A DNA stretch of 64,000 nt from positions 1 to 64,000 of the forward strand of contig JAHCHG010000005.1 of assembly GCA_026129865.1 (NCBI GenBank). Direction: 5' to 3'. Shown piece by piece: positions 28,717 through 38,052 of this stretch. The position numbers were made by a program, and so were the translations under genes. Source of the stretch: Pyrinomonadaceae bacterium. Lineage in GTDB: Bacteria > Acidobacteriota > Blastocatellia > Pyrinomonadales > Pyrinomonadaceae. The notes under the pieces were generated by a model, which saw only the letters and a program-made list of their open reading frames with translations, did not search any database and was not told where the DNA came from. Every line of letters starts with the position of its first letter. Positions within the stretch are counted from its first letter, which is position 1.

Positions 28717-29793
28717 TCAATATTTTTTTCGATTCGATTTCTGAATTGAACGATAAAGCTTTCCCAATCCTTTGCTCTTTTTTCGTTTTTCCGCGTAGGA
28801 CGTTTTATTATGCTGCGATTCTTTTAGTATTTTCAGGTAATTTTCGTAACGCTCTTGTGAAAAAACGTCGTCGGCAAGCGCCGAAAGAATTGCACAGCCT
28901 TTTTCTTGTGTGTGCGAACAATTGCTGAATTTACAGCTTGTTTCGAGCTCGGTGATGTCGTCGAAAGATTCGGCAATTGCCGCTTCGACCGCGATGTTTC
29001 CGAGTTCGCGCATTCCCGGCGTGTCAATGATCATCGCGCCGCTTTTGAGCTTTAATAAATGCCGGTTTGTCGTCGTGTGTTTGCCCTTGCTGTCTTTTTG
29101 TTTGATCTCGCGCGTCGCAAAGCGGTCTTCGCCGAGAAGTTTATTGAGCAAACTCGTTTTTCCCACGCCGGACGAACCGATCAGACAAAATGTCTTGCCG
29201 GGAAGAAGTAAATTTTTCACCGCGTCCAAATTCGTTTCCGCCTTATTGCTGAACGCGACGACATTTATCTTAGGATTCGTTTCCAAGATTTCAGCCTTTT
29301 TTTCTTCGATTTCCGCCTCCGACAAAAGATCGCTTTTGCTCAAAAGCAAAATAGGCTCGATTCGACCTTCGCGCGCCATCACCAGGTATCTCTCAAAACG
29401 TCGGATGTTATAATCCGCATCGAGCGATTGAACGATCAAAGCGTAATCAATGTTCGCCGCGATAGATTGAAATTCGACGCTTTTTCCGGCTCTTTTTCTC
29501 TTTAATATAGATTTTCGCTCAAATATCTCGTGAATGATCGCCAGTGAATTTCCGTCAAATTGCTGAACATAACACCAATCTCCGACGGTCGGATAATCGA
29601 GCGGCGATTCTGCCGAAAACATTATCTTTCCTGTAATCTCCGCAATAAACTCGCGCTCGCCGTTCGTGACCGAGTAGTTTTCGCCGTACACCGTCGCGAC
29701 CCTTGCAATCCCGAAATCATCCAATTTGGAAGACTCTAGGCGTTCTTGAAACCAATTGCCAAACCCTAAATTTTTTAAATGCGTAAGATTCAT
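28717..29793 (-). CDS. rsgA: Ribosome small-subunit-dependent GTPase A
   Basis: 358 residues. The circularly permuted GTPase motifs appear in the family order: G4 LLSKSD, then G1 GSSGVGKTSLLNKL, then G3 DTPGMRELG. An N-terminal OB-fold (about 30-100) and a C-terminal zinc motif (CKFSNCSHTQEKGC) complete the RsgA layout. It checks late 30S subunit maturation. The start is 4 bases after the DUF58 stop, so both are in one operon. Confidence 0.92.
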   Translation of the reverse strand: MNLTHLKNLGFGNWFQERLESSKLDDFGIARVATVYGENYSVTNGEREFIAEITGKIMFSAESPLDYPTVGDWCYVQQFDGNSLAIIHEIFERKSILKRKRAGKSVEFQSIAANIDYALIVQSLDADYNIRRFERYLVMAREGRIEPILLLSKSDLLSEAEIEEKKAEILETNPKINVVAFSNKAETNLDAVKNLLLPGKTFCLIGSSGVGKTSLLNKLLGEDRFATREIKQKDSKGKHTTTNRHLLKLKSGAMIIDTPGMRELGNIAVEAAIAESFDDITELETSCKFSNCSHTQEKGCAILSALADDVFSQERYENYLKILKESQHNKTSYAEKRKKSKGLGKLYRSIQKSNRKKY

Positions 29794-29797
29794 TTTC

Positions 29798-31120
29798 CTA
29801 CAATAATCCGCGTTCCTTTACACGCAAATAAGTTTCAAGCAATCGAGGCGCTAACGTTTGCGTTGTAACATCCAATGCCAAACCGCCGAGAGTTTCGACT
29901 TGGCGGAGCGCGGCTTCGCGTTGGTGAATTATTTCTTCTGCGGCGGATTGGGTGAAAACGTCTTTGATTTCTTTTGGTTTTTCGCTGACGGTCGCGTTCA
30001 GATCGCGGTCGCCGATCGTTGCAACCAACGGAAGATGTCGCGGACGCAAAAGTTTGAGCGAATTTATTAATTCTTTTGAAGATTCTTTGTCAACCAGATC
30101 AGTCAAAATAATGACGAAAGCGCGTTTCTTTAAATTCGCGGAAATGTAGCGAAAAGCTCGCGGATACGAAGGTTCGATGAGTTCCGGTTCGAGATCGTGC
30201 AAGGCTTCCAACACCGCGTCAATTTGTCCGATCCCTTTTTTCGGCGGCAGAAATTTTTTCACTTTTCGACCGAAAACCATTAAACCGCAATTGTCGCCGC
30301 CGCGCGTTGCCGCTGACATTAACGCCAAACTCGCGTGAATCGCTGTGTCGAATTTCGTTTCGTCGCCGATTCTGCCCGTCATTAAGCGTCCCGCGTCGAG
30401 TGCGATGATGATCGTTTGATCGCGTTCGATCTGATATTGACGCGTGATTAATTTCGAACGCCGCGCCGTCGCCGTCCACGAAATATGGCGCATTTCGTCG
30501 CCGCGCACGTAGTCGCGCATTGATTCAAACTCGCGCCCTTCGCCGCGCCGAACCGATTTTCGCTGAATTGCCAGATAAGAATTTGCGCCTAATGCTTTGA
30601 GTTCCATTTCGCGTGCGCGACGCATATTTGGATAAACTTTTACGCTGTCAGCTTCGTTCAGATCCGCCTGACACCAAACCAAACGAAATTTCGAACGAAA
30701 ACGAACCGCAGTCTTTCCAAATTTGTAATTCCCACGTTTCGGCGGCGTCAGTCCGTATGTAAACTCGGCGTTTTGATGTGCTTCGAGAACAAACTCTGCT
30801 GAACGATCTTCATTTAGGATCATTTCCGGTGGAAATTCGTCTTTGATCCGTATATGAAAAGTCCGGTCCGATTCATTCTCCACCGTAATCTTCACGTCAG
30901 AGCGGTCTCCGATCGCAAATCTCCGGTCAAAATCGCGTTCGAGCTTGAGTTCCTCCGCCAAACCGCGGCTCGCATAATAATCGATAAACGCAGCCGCGAC
31001 GACGAGTAGATCAAACGCTAGAACCGAATATCGCAAAAACGGCAGATTCCACGAAAGCGAAAGCGGCACAAAACCGGCGGCGATCAAAATGTAAAAGGTT
31101 CTTGAAAATACGAAATTCAT
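29798..31120 (-). CDS. DUF58 domain protein
   Basis: 440 residues from the ATG at 31120. Two hydrophobic N-terminal helices (residues about 5-50) are followed by a beta-rich part and the DUF58 core with GEGREFESMRDYVRGDEMR and IDWTATARRS-like HISWTATARRS, then a von Willebrand A-like fold (IIIALDAGRLM). DUF58 proteins are usually partners of MoxR AAA ATPases. The frame is open to 31219, but that extension has no family similarity. Cotranscribed with rsgA. Confidence 0.82.
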   Translation of the reverse strand: MNFVFSRTFYILIAAGFVPLSLSWNLPFLRYSVLAFDLLVVAAAFIDYYASRGLAEELKLERDFDRRFAIGDRSDVKITVENESDRTFHIRIKDEFPPEMILNEDRSAEFVLEAHQNAEFTYGLTPPKRGNYKFGKTAVRFRSKFRLVWCQADLNEADSVKVYPNMRRAREMELKALGANSYLAIQRKSVRRGEGREFESMRDYVRGDEMRHISWTATARRSKLITRQYQIERDQTIIIALDAGRLMTGRIGDETKFDTAIHASLALMSAATRGGDNCGLMVFGRKVKKFLPPKKGIGQIDAVLEALHDLEPELIEPSYPRAFRYISANLKKRAFVIILTDLVDKESSKELINSLKLLRPRHLPLVATIGDRDLNATVSEKPKEIKDVFTQSAAEEIIHQREAALRQVETLGGLALDVTTQTLAPRLLETYLRVKERGLL

Positions 31121-31204
31121 AGAATTTATAGACGCTGCGCGAATTGCGACGATTATAGCGGAAGCGATCGGGAAAAGAGAACAGGACCGGAAGGGAATTT
31201 GAGT

Positions 31205-31225
31205 TATAATCAATCGCACGGAGGT
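31205..31225 (+). promoter_or_regulatory. -10 element and ribosome-binding site of the gene at 31230
   Basis: TATAAT (31205-31210) stands only 19 bases before the ATG, and GGAGGT lies between them. If used, the mRNA would have a leader of barely a dozen bases. No clear -35 is at the usual distance. Confidence 0.4.
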
Positions 31226-31229
31226 AAAA

Positions 31230-31796
31230 ATGACTGTAGGCGAACATATTCAAAACGCGGTCGACAATTCGGATCGAGGAAATTTTCCCGCGGCGTTTGT
31301 TTCTGCGGCGCATGCCGTCGCGGAAACTTTGCGAAAGACGAATGGGAAGGATTCGGTTTCGGAGGATGATTTTCGTAAATTTGTAAAGGAGAATTGGGAA
31401 TTGATCTCGTTCATGTGCATTCCGCTTGCGCTGCCCTTGCCGCTGAACGTTCCATTTGGCGTAAAGCGGATCGAGCCGCGTTTCAACGTTCATCACGGCG
31501 CTGATGAAATTATTGTCATGCTTTTGGAAAAATGCACCCGCACAGGCAAACTTCCGCCCAAATTCACGTTTCGAATTCAAAACGGATTCGAGATCATTGA
31601 CGGCGAACTTTGTATTCCATTCACCGTTATCGGCGGTTTAGCCGGTATTGCGGTTGTTCATCCGGCAAACAGCGACGAGACGATTTCCGATAAATACTGC
31701 ATCAGCATTGCTGATTTTAAAATGTTCATCTCCGAACTTTGGGGCAGGATCGATCTTGCGGTTCGAGTGAAGAAGTTTTATCTGGAACATGATTAG
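31230..31796 (+). CDS. Hypothetical protein
   Basis: 188 residues, not recognised. It has no signal peptide or clear membrane helix. The centre has a Pro/Leu-rich strand (SFMCIPLALPLPLNVPFG) and the second half seems alpha/beta. A perfect GGAGGT ribosome-binding site and a TATAAT box support it as a real gene. It is divergent from the DUF58 gene and convergent to the restriction-modification pair. No function is proposed. Confidence 0.6.
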   Translation: MTVGEHIQNAVDNSDRGNFPAAFVSAAHAVAETLRKTNGKDSVSEDDFRKFVKENWELISFMCIPLALPLPLNVPFGVKRIEPRFNVHHGADEIIVMLLEKCTRTGKLPPKFTFRIQNGFEIIDGELCIPFTVIGGLAGIAVVHPANSDETISDKYCISIADFKMFISELWGRIDLAVRVKKFYLEHD

Positions 31797-31824
31797 GTCA
31801 AAGCCCAAAAAACTTTCTTCAATG

Positions 31825-33528
31825 TTAAGGTAATTTTCGTGTTTCCGACATTCCAGTTGTTCTGGCTGCCGCGCAGACTTCTCCCCAACTAACGAAATAG
31901 TTATCGAAGTACTCTATCGGATATTTACTACGTTCCATTAAGTCGTCTCTTGTCGGAAGTCGACCTAAATCGGACGCAACGCGTTTTGCATCCATTTGAA
32001 GCACTTTCTTCGATACTTCATATTTCTGTTTACGAAGTCGGGGAACAATACTGTTCTTTGCAGTTAGCTTCCGAGAGGCTTTTCTAAAAGGGTCAATCCC
32101 GTTTTTGATCTCCAAATGACGTGTCGCCGCCATCTCATGGTATTTCTTTTCTTTTTCAATTCCAATATATTTTCGTTCGAGTATCTCTGCGCATAGACTC
32201 GTGGTTCCCGCGCCATCAAAAGGGTCAAGTACAAGGTCGCCGGGCTCCGTAAAAAGTGAAATTAAGCGATACATGAGATCTGGCGGAAGCTGACAAGGAT
32301 GGTCAACCCGTCTCGAGTTGTGTTTCAGACGATGTATGTCGCTCCATACATTTGTAAGTGTTGCCCGATCGCTTCCGAATAACCCGTTTCGCCGACTAAC
32401 ACAGGATGCACGCAAACAGTACCTTGAGTCTAACGCGGTTAAGTACTTATTATCTGAATTCAAGATCGTAGGAACGTTGGACGTAAGCCCTTTCGAAAAA
32501 ATCAGTATCGAATAGTGAGCCGGCATTAATTGTCGAACGGGAAATGAAAGCGCGTCCCATACTATCCAATTCTGAAAAGACAAAATATTCTCTAAGAACG
32601 AAAAATGACGAATCGAGTAGAGCGGAATATTAAGAACTGCGAGCGTACCGCCCGGCTTTAACACTCGTCCGAGTTCGCCCAACCACTTATCGCACCAATT
32701 GAAGTAATCCGTAATTTCTAAATCGTCATTGTAGCCGATGTATTTTTTCTTAACGTTGTATGGCGGATCTGCGAATGCAAAGTCCATTGAGTTTGAGGGA
32801 TAAGACTCAAGCACATCAAGACAATCTCCCTCAACAAGTCGACTATCGATAACCTGCGACTCGCTCCGTCCAGAATCGTTGTTGGAATAATCCAAATTGG
32901 GACTCAAAGCTTCCACCTCCGTTAAAAGAGCTGCGAAGTCTATGACAAGCAGATTGCGGTACTGTTCGATTCCAAAAAAATGTGAAAACCTTTCAGTTAC
33001 GTCTTCAATCCCCTCAACGTCTTGCCAAACATCAGACATCAATGTGCCATATTCATGATAAGTGTGTTTTTTCCCGCCGTAGTCTTTCGTAGTCTTTTCG
33101 CATTGCGGACAGTAAGTGTATGCGATTCGAGTCTTACAATGTTTGAGGGACGCTGAATACGCAGTGTGAATTAAAGCGCCGAAATGTGCGTTTTGCATGG
33201 CGAACGTTGACTTCGTTGACTTGCGGGGGATCACTATCCAGCTTTGATAACGAAGCTTAGATTCAAGTGTTTTATGCGCGGCAACTAAATCAATTGGGTT
33301 TCCAGTGGTGATTAGTGTTGCTTCGGTTCCAAGACTCTTCAGTACGCAATCGAGTGTTTCCTTCAATTTTCTTAATCGTACTCCGCCATCAAGAGTTAAG
33401 TTCGTAGGGAGTTTAATGAGGCAAACTTCATTGAATCCTCGGATTTTCTTTTCGAGCACGTGGATCGACGGCGGAAATATTTTTTTGATATTTAGAGGTT
33501 TCGAATCTTCTGAAAAATATGACATCAC
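31825..33528 (-). CDS. Site-specific DNA methyltransferase (beta-class, N6-A or N4-C)
   Basis: 567 residues. The catalytic motif IV DPPYN (residues 254-258) precedes the SAM-binding motif DPFDGAGTTSLCAEILERKYIGIE, the order of beta-class amino-methyltransferases. Residues 1-230 form an extra N-terminal region with a possible zinc pair C140-x2-C143, and about 70 C-terminal residues look like a small helical domain. It starts within the last codons of the nuclease gene (GTG at 33528 or ATG at 33525 overlapping the TGA), so the two are translationally coupled and form a type II restriction-modification system. The target sequence cannot be told. Confidence 0.85.
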   Translation of the reverse strand: MMSYFSEDSKPLNIKKIFPPSIHVLEKKIRGFNEVCLIKLPTNLTLDGGVRLRKLKETLDCVLKSLGTEATLITTGNPIDLVAAHKTLESKLRYQSWIVIPRKSTKSTFAMQNAHFGALIHTAYSASLKHCKTRIAYTYCPQCEKTTKDYGGKKHTYHEYGTLMSDVWQDVEGIEDVTERFSHFFGIEQYRNLLVIDFAALLTEVEALSPNLDYSNNDSGRSESQVIDSRLVEGDCLDVLESYPSNSMDFAFADPPYNVKKKYIGYNDDLEITDYFNWCDKWLGELGRVLKPGGTLAVLNIPLYSIRHFSFLENILSFQNWIVWDALSFPVRQLMPAHYSILIFSKGLTSNVPTILNSDNKYLTALDSRYCLRASCVSRRNGLFGSDRATLTNVWSDIHRLKHNSRRVDHPCQLPPDLMYRLISLFTEPGDLVLDPFDGAGTTSLCAEILERKYIGIEKEKKYHEMAATRHLEIKNGIDPFRKASRKLTAKNSIVPRLRKQKYEVSKKVLQMDAKRVASDLGRLPTRDDLMERSKYPIEYFDNYFVSWGEVCAAARTTGMSETRKLP

Positions 33529-34574
33529 TTAATATTATCGTTAAAAAAGTCTGAAATAAAATTGCAAAGGACTTCAAGCTCAACCTTCGTGAAAGCAACA
33601 GTGCAATCGCTGTGTGAACAAATAGTGCCAACAGCGTTCTTCCTTTGAAAATTCCCCGCACCGTCAATTACATATGCGATCTTGTGCCCGGCAGCGCGTG
33701 CTTGTCTGAGTCGTTCGAGTGCTTGACCGCTCTTCCTTTCAATAACACTATTCGTAGTCACTTGGAAGCTAATCTCGACAGCAACAAATTTGACGCCGTT
33801 CGAAATAACAATGTCAAAAGTTGTAAGTTGCCCAGTTTGAGGGTCCGAATGCGTGACGTTTGGCAAATTTCCGTCGTTTACTATCGTGATCTTCTCATCC
33901 TTAAACCGTTCAGCGATGAAGTCTTTGACAAAGTTTTGCGCAAGATGACCTAAAGAGTTTGACTGAGCTCCACCTGTAATTCGACTAACCCAGATATATC
34001 GCTCGCGTATAAATTTATCCAACTCCGCTGCGCGACCAAGTAAGTTCCCCAGCTCACATTTCGCTAATACATGAGCGGTTGACTCGTTTACTGAGGAGCC
34101 TCCAAACAAAAGAAGTGCGATTACATCCTTATATAGCTCTCCTAGCGGACGCGGTTCTTGGAGTTTTTTACCGCTCACTCCAAGTTTATCGTTGTTTAAG
34201 TTGCCGACTGGTAATGTTGAAAATCGATATTGATTTTCCCTTTCTTTCCAGAAAAACCGCAATTCACCTTTAGGAAAGAGATCCACAAATTGTCGATTAA
34301 CTCGTTGAAGCATTTCTCCGCCGAAATCCGAAATCACAACCAGGTGTTTTAAAAAAAGGTTTGCTGACATCTCAACACCTTCAATCGCGTTGAATAAGTT
34401 CTCTAAGGTTCGAAAATTCACCGAAAGAATTGATATAAATTGATCTTGTGTTTCAATCAGTTTCGGAATAATGCTCAATTCAGACTCTTTGGCTGAAAGC
34501 TCTGGAGACCAAAACATGGACGCGTTTAACTCCAGTTCTGCGATAGTCCGTTTGTAATTAAATTCTTCACCCAT
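33525..34574 (-). CDS. Putative type II restriction endonuclease
   Basis: 349 residues. A nuclease-like core lies at about residues 240-300: FDIVIS...VAVEISFQ gives an Asp and a Glu in PD-(D/E)xK spacing, followed by a basic helix (IERKSGQALERLRQA) and IDGAGNFQRKN, a layout reminiscent of DpnII-like enzymes. The usual catalytic Lys is replaced (E-x-S), so the active site needs checking. The pairing with the overlapping methyltransferase gene is the main evidence. Codon use is more AT-rich than the neighbours, suggesting horizontal transfer. Confidence 0.65.
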   Translation of the reverse strand: MGEEFNYKRTIAELELNASMFWSPELSAKESELSIIPKLIETQDQFISILSVNFRTLENLFNAIEGVEMSANLFLKHLVVISDFGGEMLQRVNRQFVDLFPKGELRFFWKERENQYRFSTLPVGNLNNDKLGVSGKKLQEPRPLGELYKDVIALLLFGGSSVNESTAHVLAKCELGNLLGRAAELDKFIRERYIWVSRITGGAQSNSLGHLAQNFVKDFIAERFKDEKITIVNDGNLPNVTHSDPQTGQLTTFDIVISNGVKFVAVEISFQVTTNSVIERKSGQALERLRQARAAGHKIAYVIDGAGNFQRKNAVGTICSHSDCTVAFTKVELEVLCNFISDFFNDNIK

Positions 34575-34744
34575 AAATGCGTAAGTACAAAGGTCTTATA
34601 ATGTTTAGACTAAGTTTGAGTTGGTCATGTGTCGAAGTCGGTTTCGAGAAAGTAAAATTTAAATCCAAAAGTACAATGTATCATTGCTGAAATCAATGTT
34701 TCGAACTTTTACGCTTCAACTAAAACTGCTTGATTCTTACGTTC

Positions 34745-34774
34745 TTGCTGAATGAATACTCATTCAGTTATACT
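34745..34774 (+). promoter_or_regulatory. fadN: Promoter of fadN
   Basis: TTGCTG (34745-34750), an 18-base spacer and TATACT (34769-34774). The FadR-like box fills the spacer. The fadE promoter has the same -35, the same spacer length and TATAAT. Confidence 0.6.
34748..34767. promoter_or_regulatory. FadR-like operator of fadN
   Basis: CTGAATGAATACTCATTCAG is a 20-base palindrome with 8-bp perfect half-sites. It fits the TGAATGA-N4-TCATTCA box recognised by Bacillus subtilis FadR (TetR family), which is released by long-chain acyl-CoA. Two close copies precede fadA and fadE. Lying between -35 and -10, it should repress by blocking RNA polymerase. Confidence 0.8.
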
Positions 34775-34826
34775 TGGGGGAACAAATATCACGCTTATAC
34801 AGGTAAAATTAAAAGGAAAAGAAATT

Positions 34827-37199
34827 ATGTTACGAGTTGAAAAAGCTGCGGTTTTGGGTGCGGGAACAATGGGTGCGGCGATCGCCGCGCATCTTTCGAA
34901 TGCGGGAATTAAGACGTTGCTTCTGGATATTGCGCCGCACGGCGAAGACGCAAAGGATAATAATACTGTCGTAAATTCGCTGTTTGAAGCGGCGAAAAAG
35001 TTAAAACCGGCACCGTTCATGCTTGGCAGCAACGCCAATTTGATCGAAACCGGAAACTTCACCGACGACATGTCAAAGCTGAAAGACTGCGACCTTGTCA
35101 TCGAAGCTGTCGTCGAAAGACTCGACATTAAACATAAATTGTTTGCCGAGGTTGATAAACATCGAAAACCAGGCTCGATCATAGCTTCGAATACGAGCGG
35201 AATTCCGATCAAATCTATCGCGGAGCCGTTTTCGGATGATTTTAAAGCACATTTTCTCGGAGTTCATTTTTTCAATCCGCCGCGATATATGAAGCTTGTC
35301 GAGGTAATTCCGACCGAATGGACGAAACCGGAGATCGCCTGCAAGATGTTCGGATTTTTAGATCAGCGGCTCGGCAAAGGCGTCGTCGGCGCCAAAGACG
35401 AACCGAATTTTATCGCAAACCGCGTCGGGACGTTCGGAATGATGGCGACGATCCATGAAATGCTGCGGATGGGCTTTACGCCGACCGAGGTCGATCAAAT
35501 GACCGGAAAAGCGATGGGGCACGCTTCGTCGGCGACGTTTCGAACTTCGGATCTCGTCGGTTTAGACGTCTTGGCGCACGTCAATAACAATCTTTATCCG
35601 GCGATTCCCGATGACGAAGACCGTGAGGCTTTTGTAATTCCCGACGTGGTCAATCAGATGCTTGAGAAAAAGTTTCTGGGCGATAAGACAGGCGGCGGAT
35701 TTTACAAGAAATCGAAAGATGCCGAGGGGAACCGCGTTATTTTGGAGCTCGATCTAAATACTTTTGAGTATAAGCCGCAGGAAAAAACGAAGTTTCCCGA
35801 ACTGGACGCCGCAAAGCAGATAGAAAACCGCGAAAAGCGCATTAAACAGCTTGTTTGGGGCAAGGACAATGTCGGCGAATTTTTGTGGAAAACAACTTCT
35901 CGAACTCTTCGTTACGCTGCGAACAGAATTCCCGAAATTGCCGACACGGTCGTCGAGATCGACAATGCGATGAAATGGGGCTTCGGATGGGAGATCGGCG
36001 TTTTCGAAACGTGGGACGCTATAGGCGTTCGCGAATCGGTCGAGCGGATGAAAGAAGAAGGTCAGCCCGTTCCCGAATCCGTCGAAAAGATGCTCGACAG
36101 AGGAGCTGAGACGTTTTATAAATCGGAGAACGGCGACATTTATTTTTATGATCTTGTCGCCGGCGAATACAAGAAACAGCCCGAACGCGACGGAGTCTTG
36201 CTTTTGAAGTCGGTAAAAGAGCGCAGCGGCGTTATTAAATCGAATCCGGGAGCTAGTTTTATAGACATCGGCGACGGCGTCGCTTGTCTCGAATTTCACT
36301 CAAAAATGAACGCGATCGGCGGCGACACGGTTCAGATGATGAACTTTGCTTTTGACGAGGTCGAAAAGAATTTCGAAGGACTTGTCATCGGAAATCAAGG
36401 CGGAAATTTCTCAGCCGGCGCGAATATTATGTTGGTTTTGCTCGCCGCTCAGGAAGAGGAATGGGACGATATCAACATGATGATCGCGCAGTTTCAAAAG
36501 GCAGTTATGCGCATCAGATATTCGCCGAAGCCGGTCGTAACAGCGCCTTACGGACTTGCGCTCGGCGGCGGATGCGAGATCGCTATTCACGGCGACAAGA
36601 CGCGCGCAGCGGCGGAAACGTACATCGGACTGGTCGAGGTCGGCGTCGGTCTGATTCCGGCGGGCTGCGGCACGAAGGAAATGACTATGCGTGCGATGGA
36701 TAAAGCGAAAGCTGCGCCCGATGCAGATCCGCTCGCGTTTCTAAAATCAACGTTTGAAATGATCGGAATGGGCAAGGTCGCGACCAGCGCGCAGGAGGCT
36801 AGAAGTTGGGGAATTCTTCGGGAATGCGATGCGATTTCGATGAACGGCGACCGTCTGATCGCCGATGCAAAACAGGAAGTTTTAAATTTGGCGGCGTCCG
36901 GTTACGTTCAGCCGGTCGAGCGAACCGATATTCCGGCTCTCGGCGAGCAAGGTCAGGCAGCGATGAAACTTGCGCTTCACATGATGAAACGCGGCGGTTT
37001 TATTTCGGATCACGACGAATTGATCGGAAAAAAACTCGCGCGAGTTATGAGCGGCGGCGATCTGAATCACACTTCGACGGTTTCCGAGCAGCGATTGATC
37101 GAACTCGAACGCGAAGCGTTTTTATCGTTGTGCGGAGAGCGCAAAACTCAGGAGCGCATTGCGCATATGCTCAAAACCGGTAAGCCGCTGCGAAATTAA
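34827..37199 (+). CDS. fadN: 3-hydroxyacyl-CoA dehydrogenase/enoyl-CoA hydratase, FadN type
   Basis: 790 residues (B. subtilis FadN about 789). The dehydrogenase part comes first: NAD-binding GAGTMG at residues 11-16, HFFNPPRYMKLVE with the catalytic His, and ANRVGTF. The hydratase part (about 470-680) holds GNQGGNFSAGANI and ALGGGCEIAIHGD. This order is opposite to E. coli FadB. It hydrates and oxidises fatty acyl-CoA in beta-oxidation. The ATG at 34827 has AAAGGAAAAG upstream; an ATG at 34752 lies inside the operator and gives no family similarity. Confidence 0.92.
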   Translation: MLRVEKAAVLGAGTMGAAIAAHLSNAGIKTLLLDIAPHGEDAKDNNTVVNSLFEAAKKLKPAPFMLGSNANLIETGNFTDDMSKLKDCDLVIEAVVERLDIKHKLFAEVDKHRKPGSIIASNTSGIPIKSIAEPFSDDFKAHFLGVHFFNPPRYMKLVEVIPTEWTKPEIACKMFGFLDQRLGKGVVGAKDEPNFIANRVGTFGMMATIHEMLRMGFTPTEVDQMTGKAMGHASSATFRTSDLVGLDVLAHVNNNLYPAIPDDEDREAFVIPDVVNQMLEKKFLGDKTGGGFYKKSKDAEGNRVILELDLNTFEYKPQEKTKFPELDAAKQIENREKRIKQLVWGKDNVGEFLWKTTSRTLRYAANRIPEIADTVVEIDNAMKWGFGWEIGVFETWDAIGVRESVERMKEEGQPVPESVEKMLDRGAETFYKSENGDIYFYDLVAGEYKKQPERDGVLLLKSVKERSGVIKSNPGASFIDIGDGVACLEFHSKMNAIGGDTVQMMNFAFDEVEKNFEGLVIGNQGGNFSAGANIMLVLLAAQEEEWDDINMMIAQFQKAVMRIRYSPKPVVTAPYGLALGGGCEIAIHGDKTRAAAETYIGLVEVGVGLIPAGCGTKEMTMRAMDKAKAAPDADPLAFLKSTFEMIGMGKVATSAQEARSWGILRECDAISMNGDRLIADAKQEVLNLAASGYVQPVERTDIPALGEQGQAAMKLALHMMKRGGFISDHDELIGKKLARVMSGGDLNHTSTVSEQRLIELEREAFLSLCGERKTQERIAHMLKTGKPLRN

Positions 37200-37226
37200 T
37201 CAATTTCAAGTAATTCGGAGCTATTT

Positions 37227-37781
37227 ATGGAAAATTCGGCTGAACGCGTCGTCGCCGACCTTCAAAATGTTGCGGATCAAATTCAGAAAGCTTTCGGCGA
37301 GTTTTCCGCCGCGCAGATCAATTGGAAACCGGCAGCCGAAAGCTGGAGTGTCGGGCAATGCCTCGAACATCTGATCAAATCGAACGAATTGTTTTATGGT
37401 GAATTCGACAAGATCGCCGAAGGAACGCGCAGACAAAGTTTTCTGGAAAATTGGTCTCCGCTTTCGGGTTTTTTCGCCGGGTTATTGATCAGGTCGCTGA
37501 AAAACGATGGCAAAAAGTATAAAGCGCCGACCCAAGCGATCGTGCCGCCGAGCGAGATCGACCCGAATATTGTGGAAATTTACGCGGCGCACAACGCGGA
37601 AAGAATCCAGAAGATACGCAAGTCAGCCTCTGCCGACTGGACAAAGATCGTCGTAACGTCGCCTTTCCTGAAAATAATGACCTATCGTTTCGATGACGCG
37701 ATGACCGTCATGATCGAACATGACCGACGCCATTTTCGTCAGGCAAAACGAGTTGTTGAATCTTCCGGATTCCCTGTCTAG
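37227..37781 (+). CDS. DinB-like (DUF664 family) protein
   Basis: 184 residues forming a four-helix DinB/YfiT-like bundle. The candidate metal-binding His residues sit in CLEHLIKSNE and EHDRRHFRQA. The family includes thiol-dependent transferases and many proteins without known function; it is unrelated to DNA polymerase IV. It starts 27 bases after fadN and is probably read from the same promoter. Confidence 0.75.
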   Translation: MENSAERVVADLQNVADQIQKAFGEFSAAQINWKPAAESWSVGQCLEHLIKSNELFYGEFDKIAEGTRRQSFLENWSPLSGFFAGLLIRSLKNDGKKYKAPTQAIVPPSEIDPNIVEIYAAHNAERIQKIRKSASADWTKIVVTSPFLKIMTYRFDDAMTVMIEHDRRHFRQAKRVVESSGFPV

Positions 37782-37785
37782 TCCG

Positions 37786-38040
37786 ATGTATTCGCGCATT
37801 TCAGAAATAAAAAATCTCGGACCGAAAACCGAATCATGGCTTAACGAGATCGGCGTTTACAGTTTTTCCGATCTCGAGCGGCTCGGTTCCGTCGAAATTT
37901 ACCGATTGGTGAAAAATGCAGGTTTTCCCGCCAGTTTAAACCTTGTCTACGCGATCGAAGCCGCGCTTACCGGCGTTCACTGGACGAGACTTTCTAAAGA
38001 CGCAAAAGCCGAATTGAAGCGCGCCATCCAAAACATTTAG
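37786..38040 (+). CDS. TfoX C-terminal-like helix-hairpin-helix protein
   Basis: 84 residues from the ATG at 37786, four bases after the previous stop. The sequence (IKNLGPKTESWLNEIGVYSFSDLERLG) matches the TfoX C-terminal domain, a helix-hairpin-helix fold often encoded alone. The N-terminal TfoX domain of competence regulators is absent. Function unknown; DNA binding is plausible. Confidence 0.75.
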   Translation: MYSRISEIKNLGPKTESWLNEIGVYSFSDLERLGSVEIYRLVKNAGFPASLNLVYAIEAALTGVHWTRLSKDAKAELKRAIQNI

Positions 38041-38052
38041 AATTCAGTAACC

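Noticed and set aside
34752..34826. Upstream ATG as the start of fadN
   Set aside because: It lies inside the FadR-like palindrome and would overlap the promoter -10; the 25 extra residues do not match FadN.
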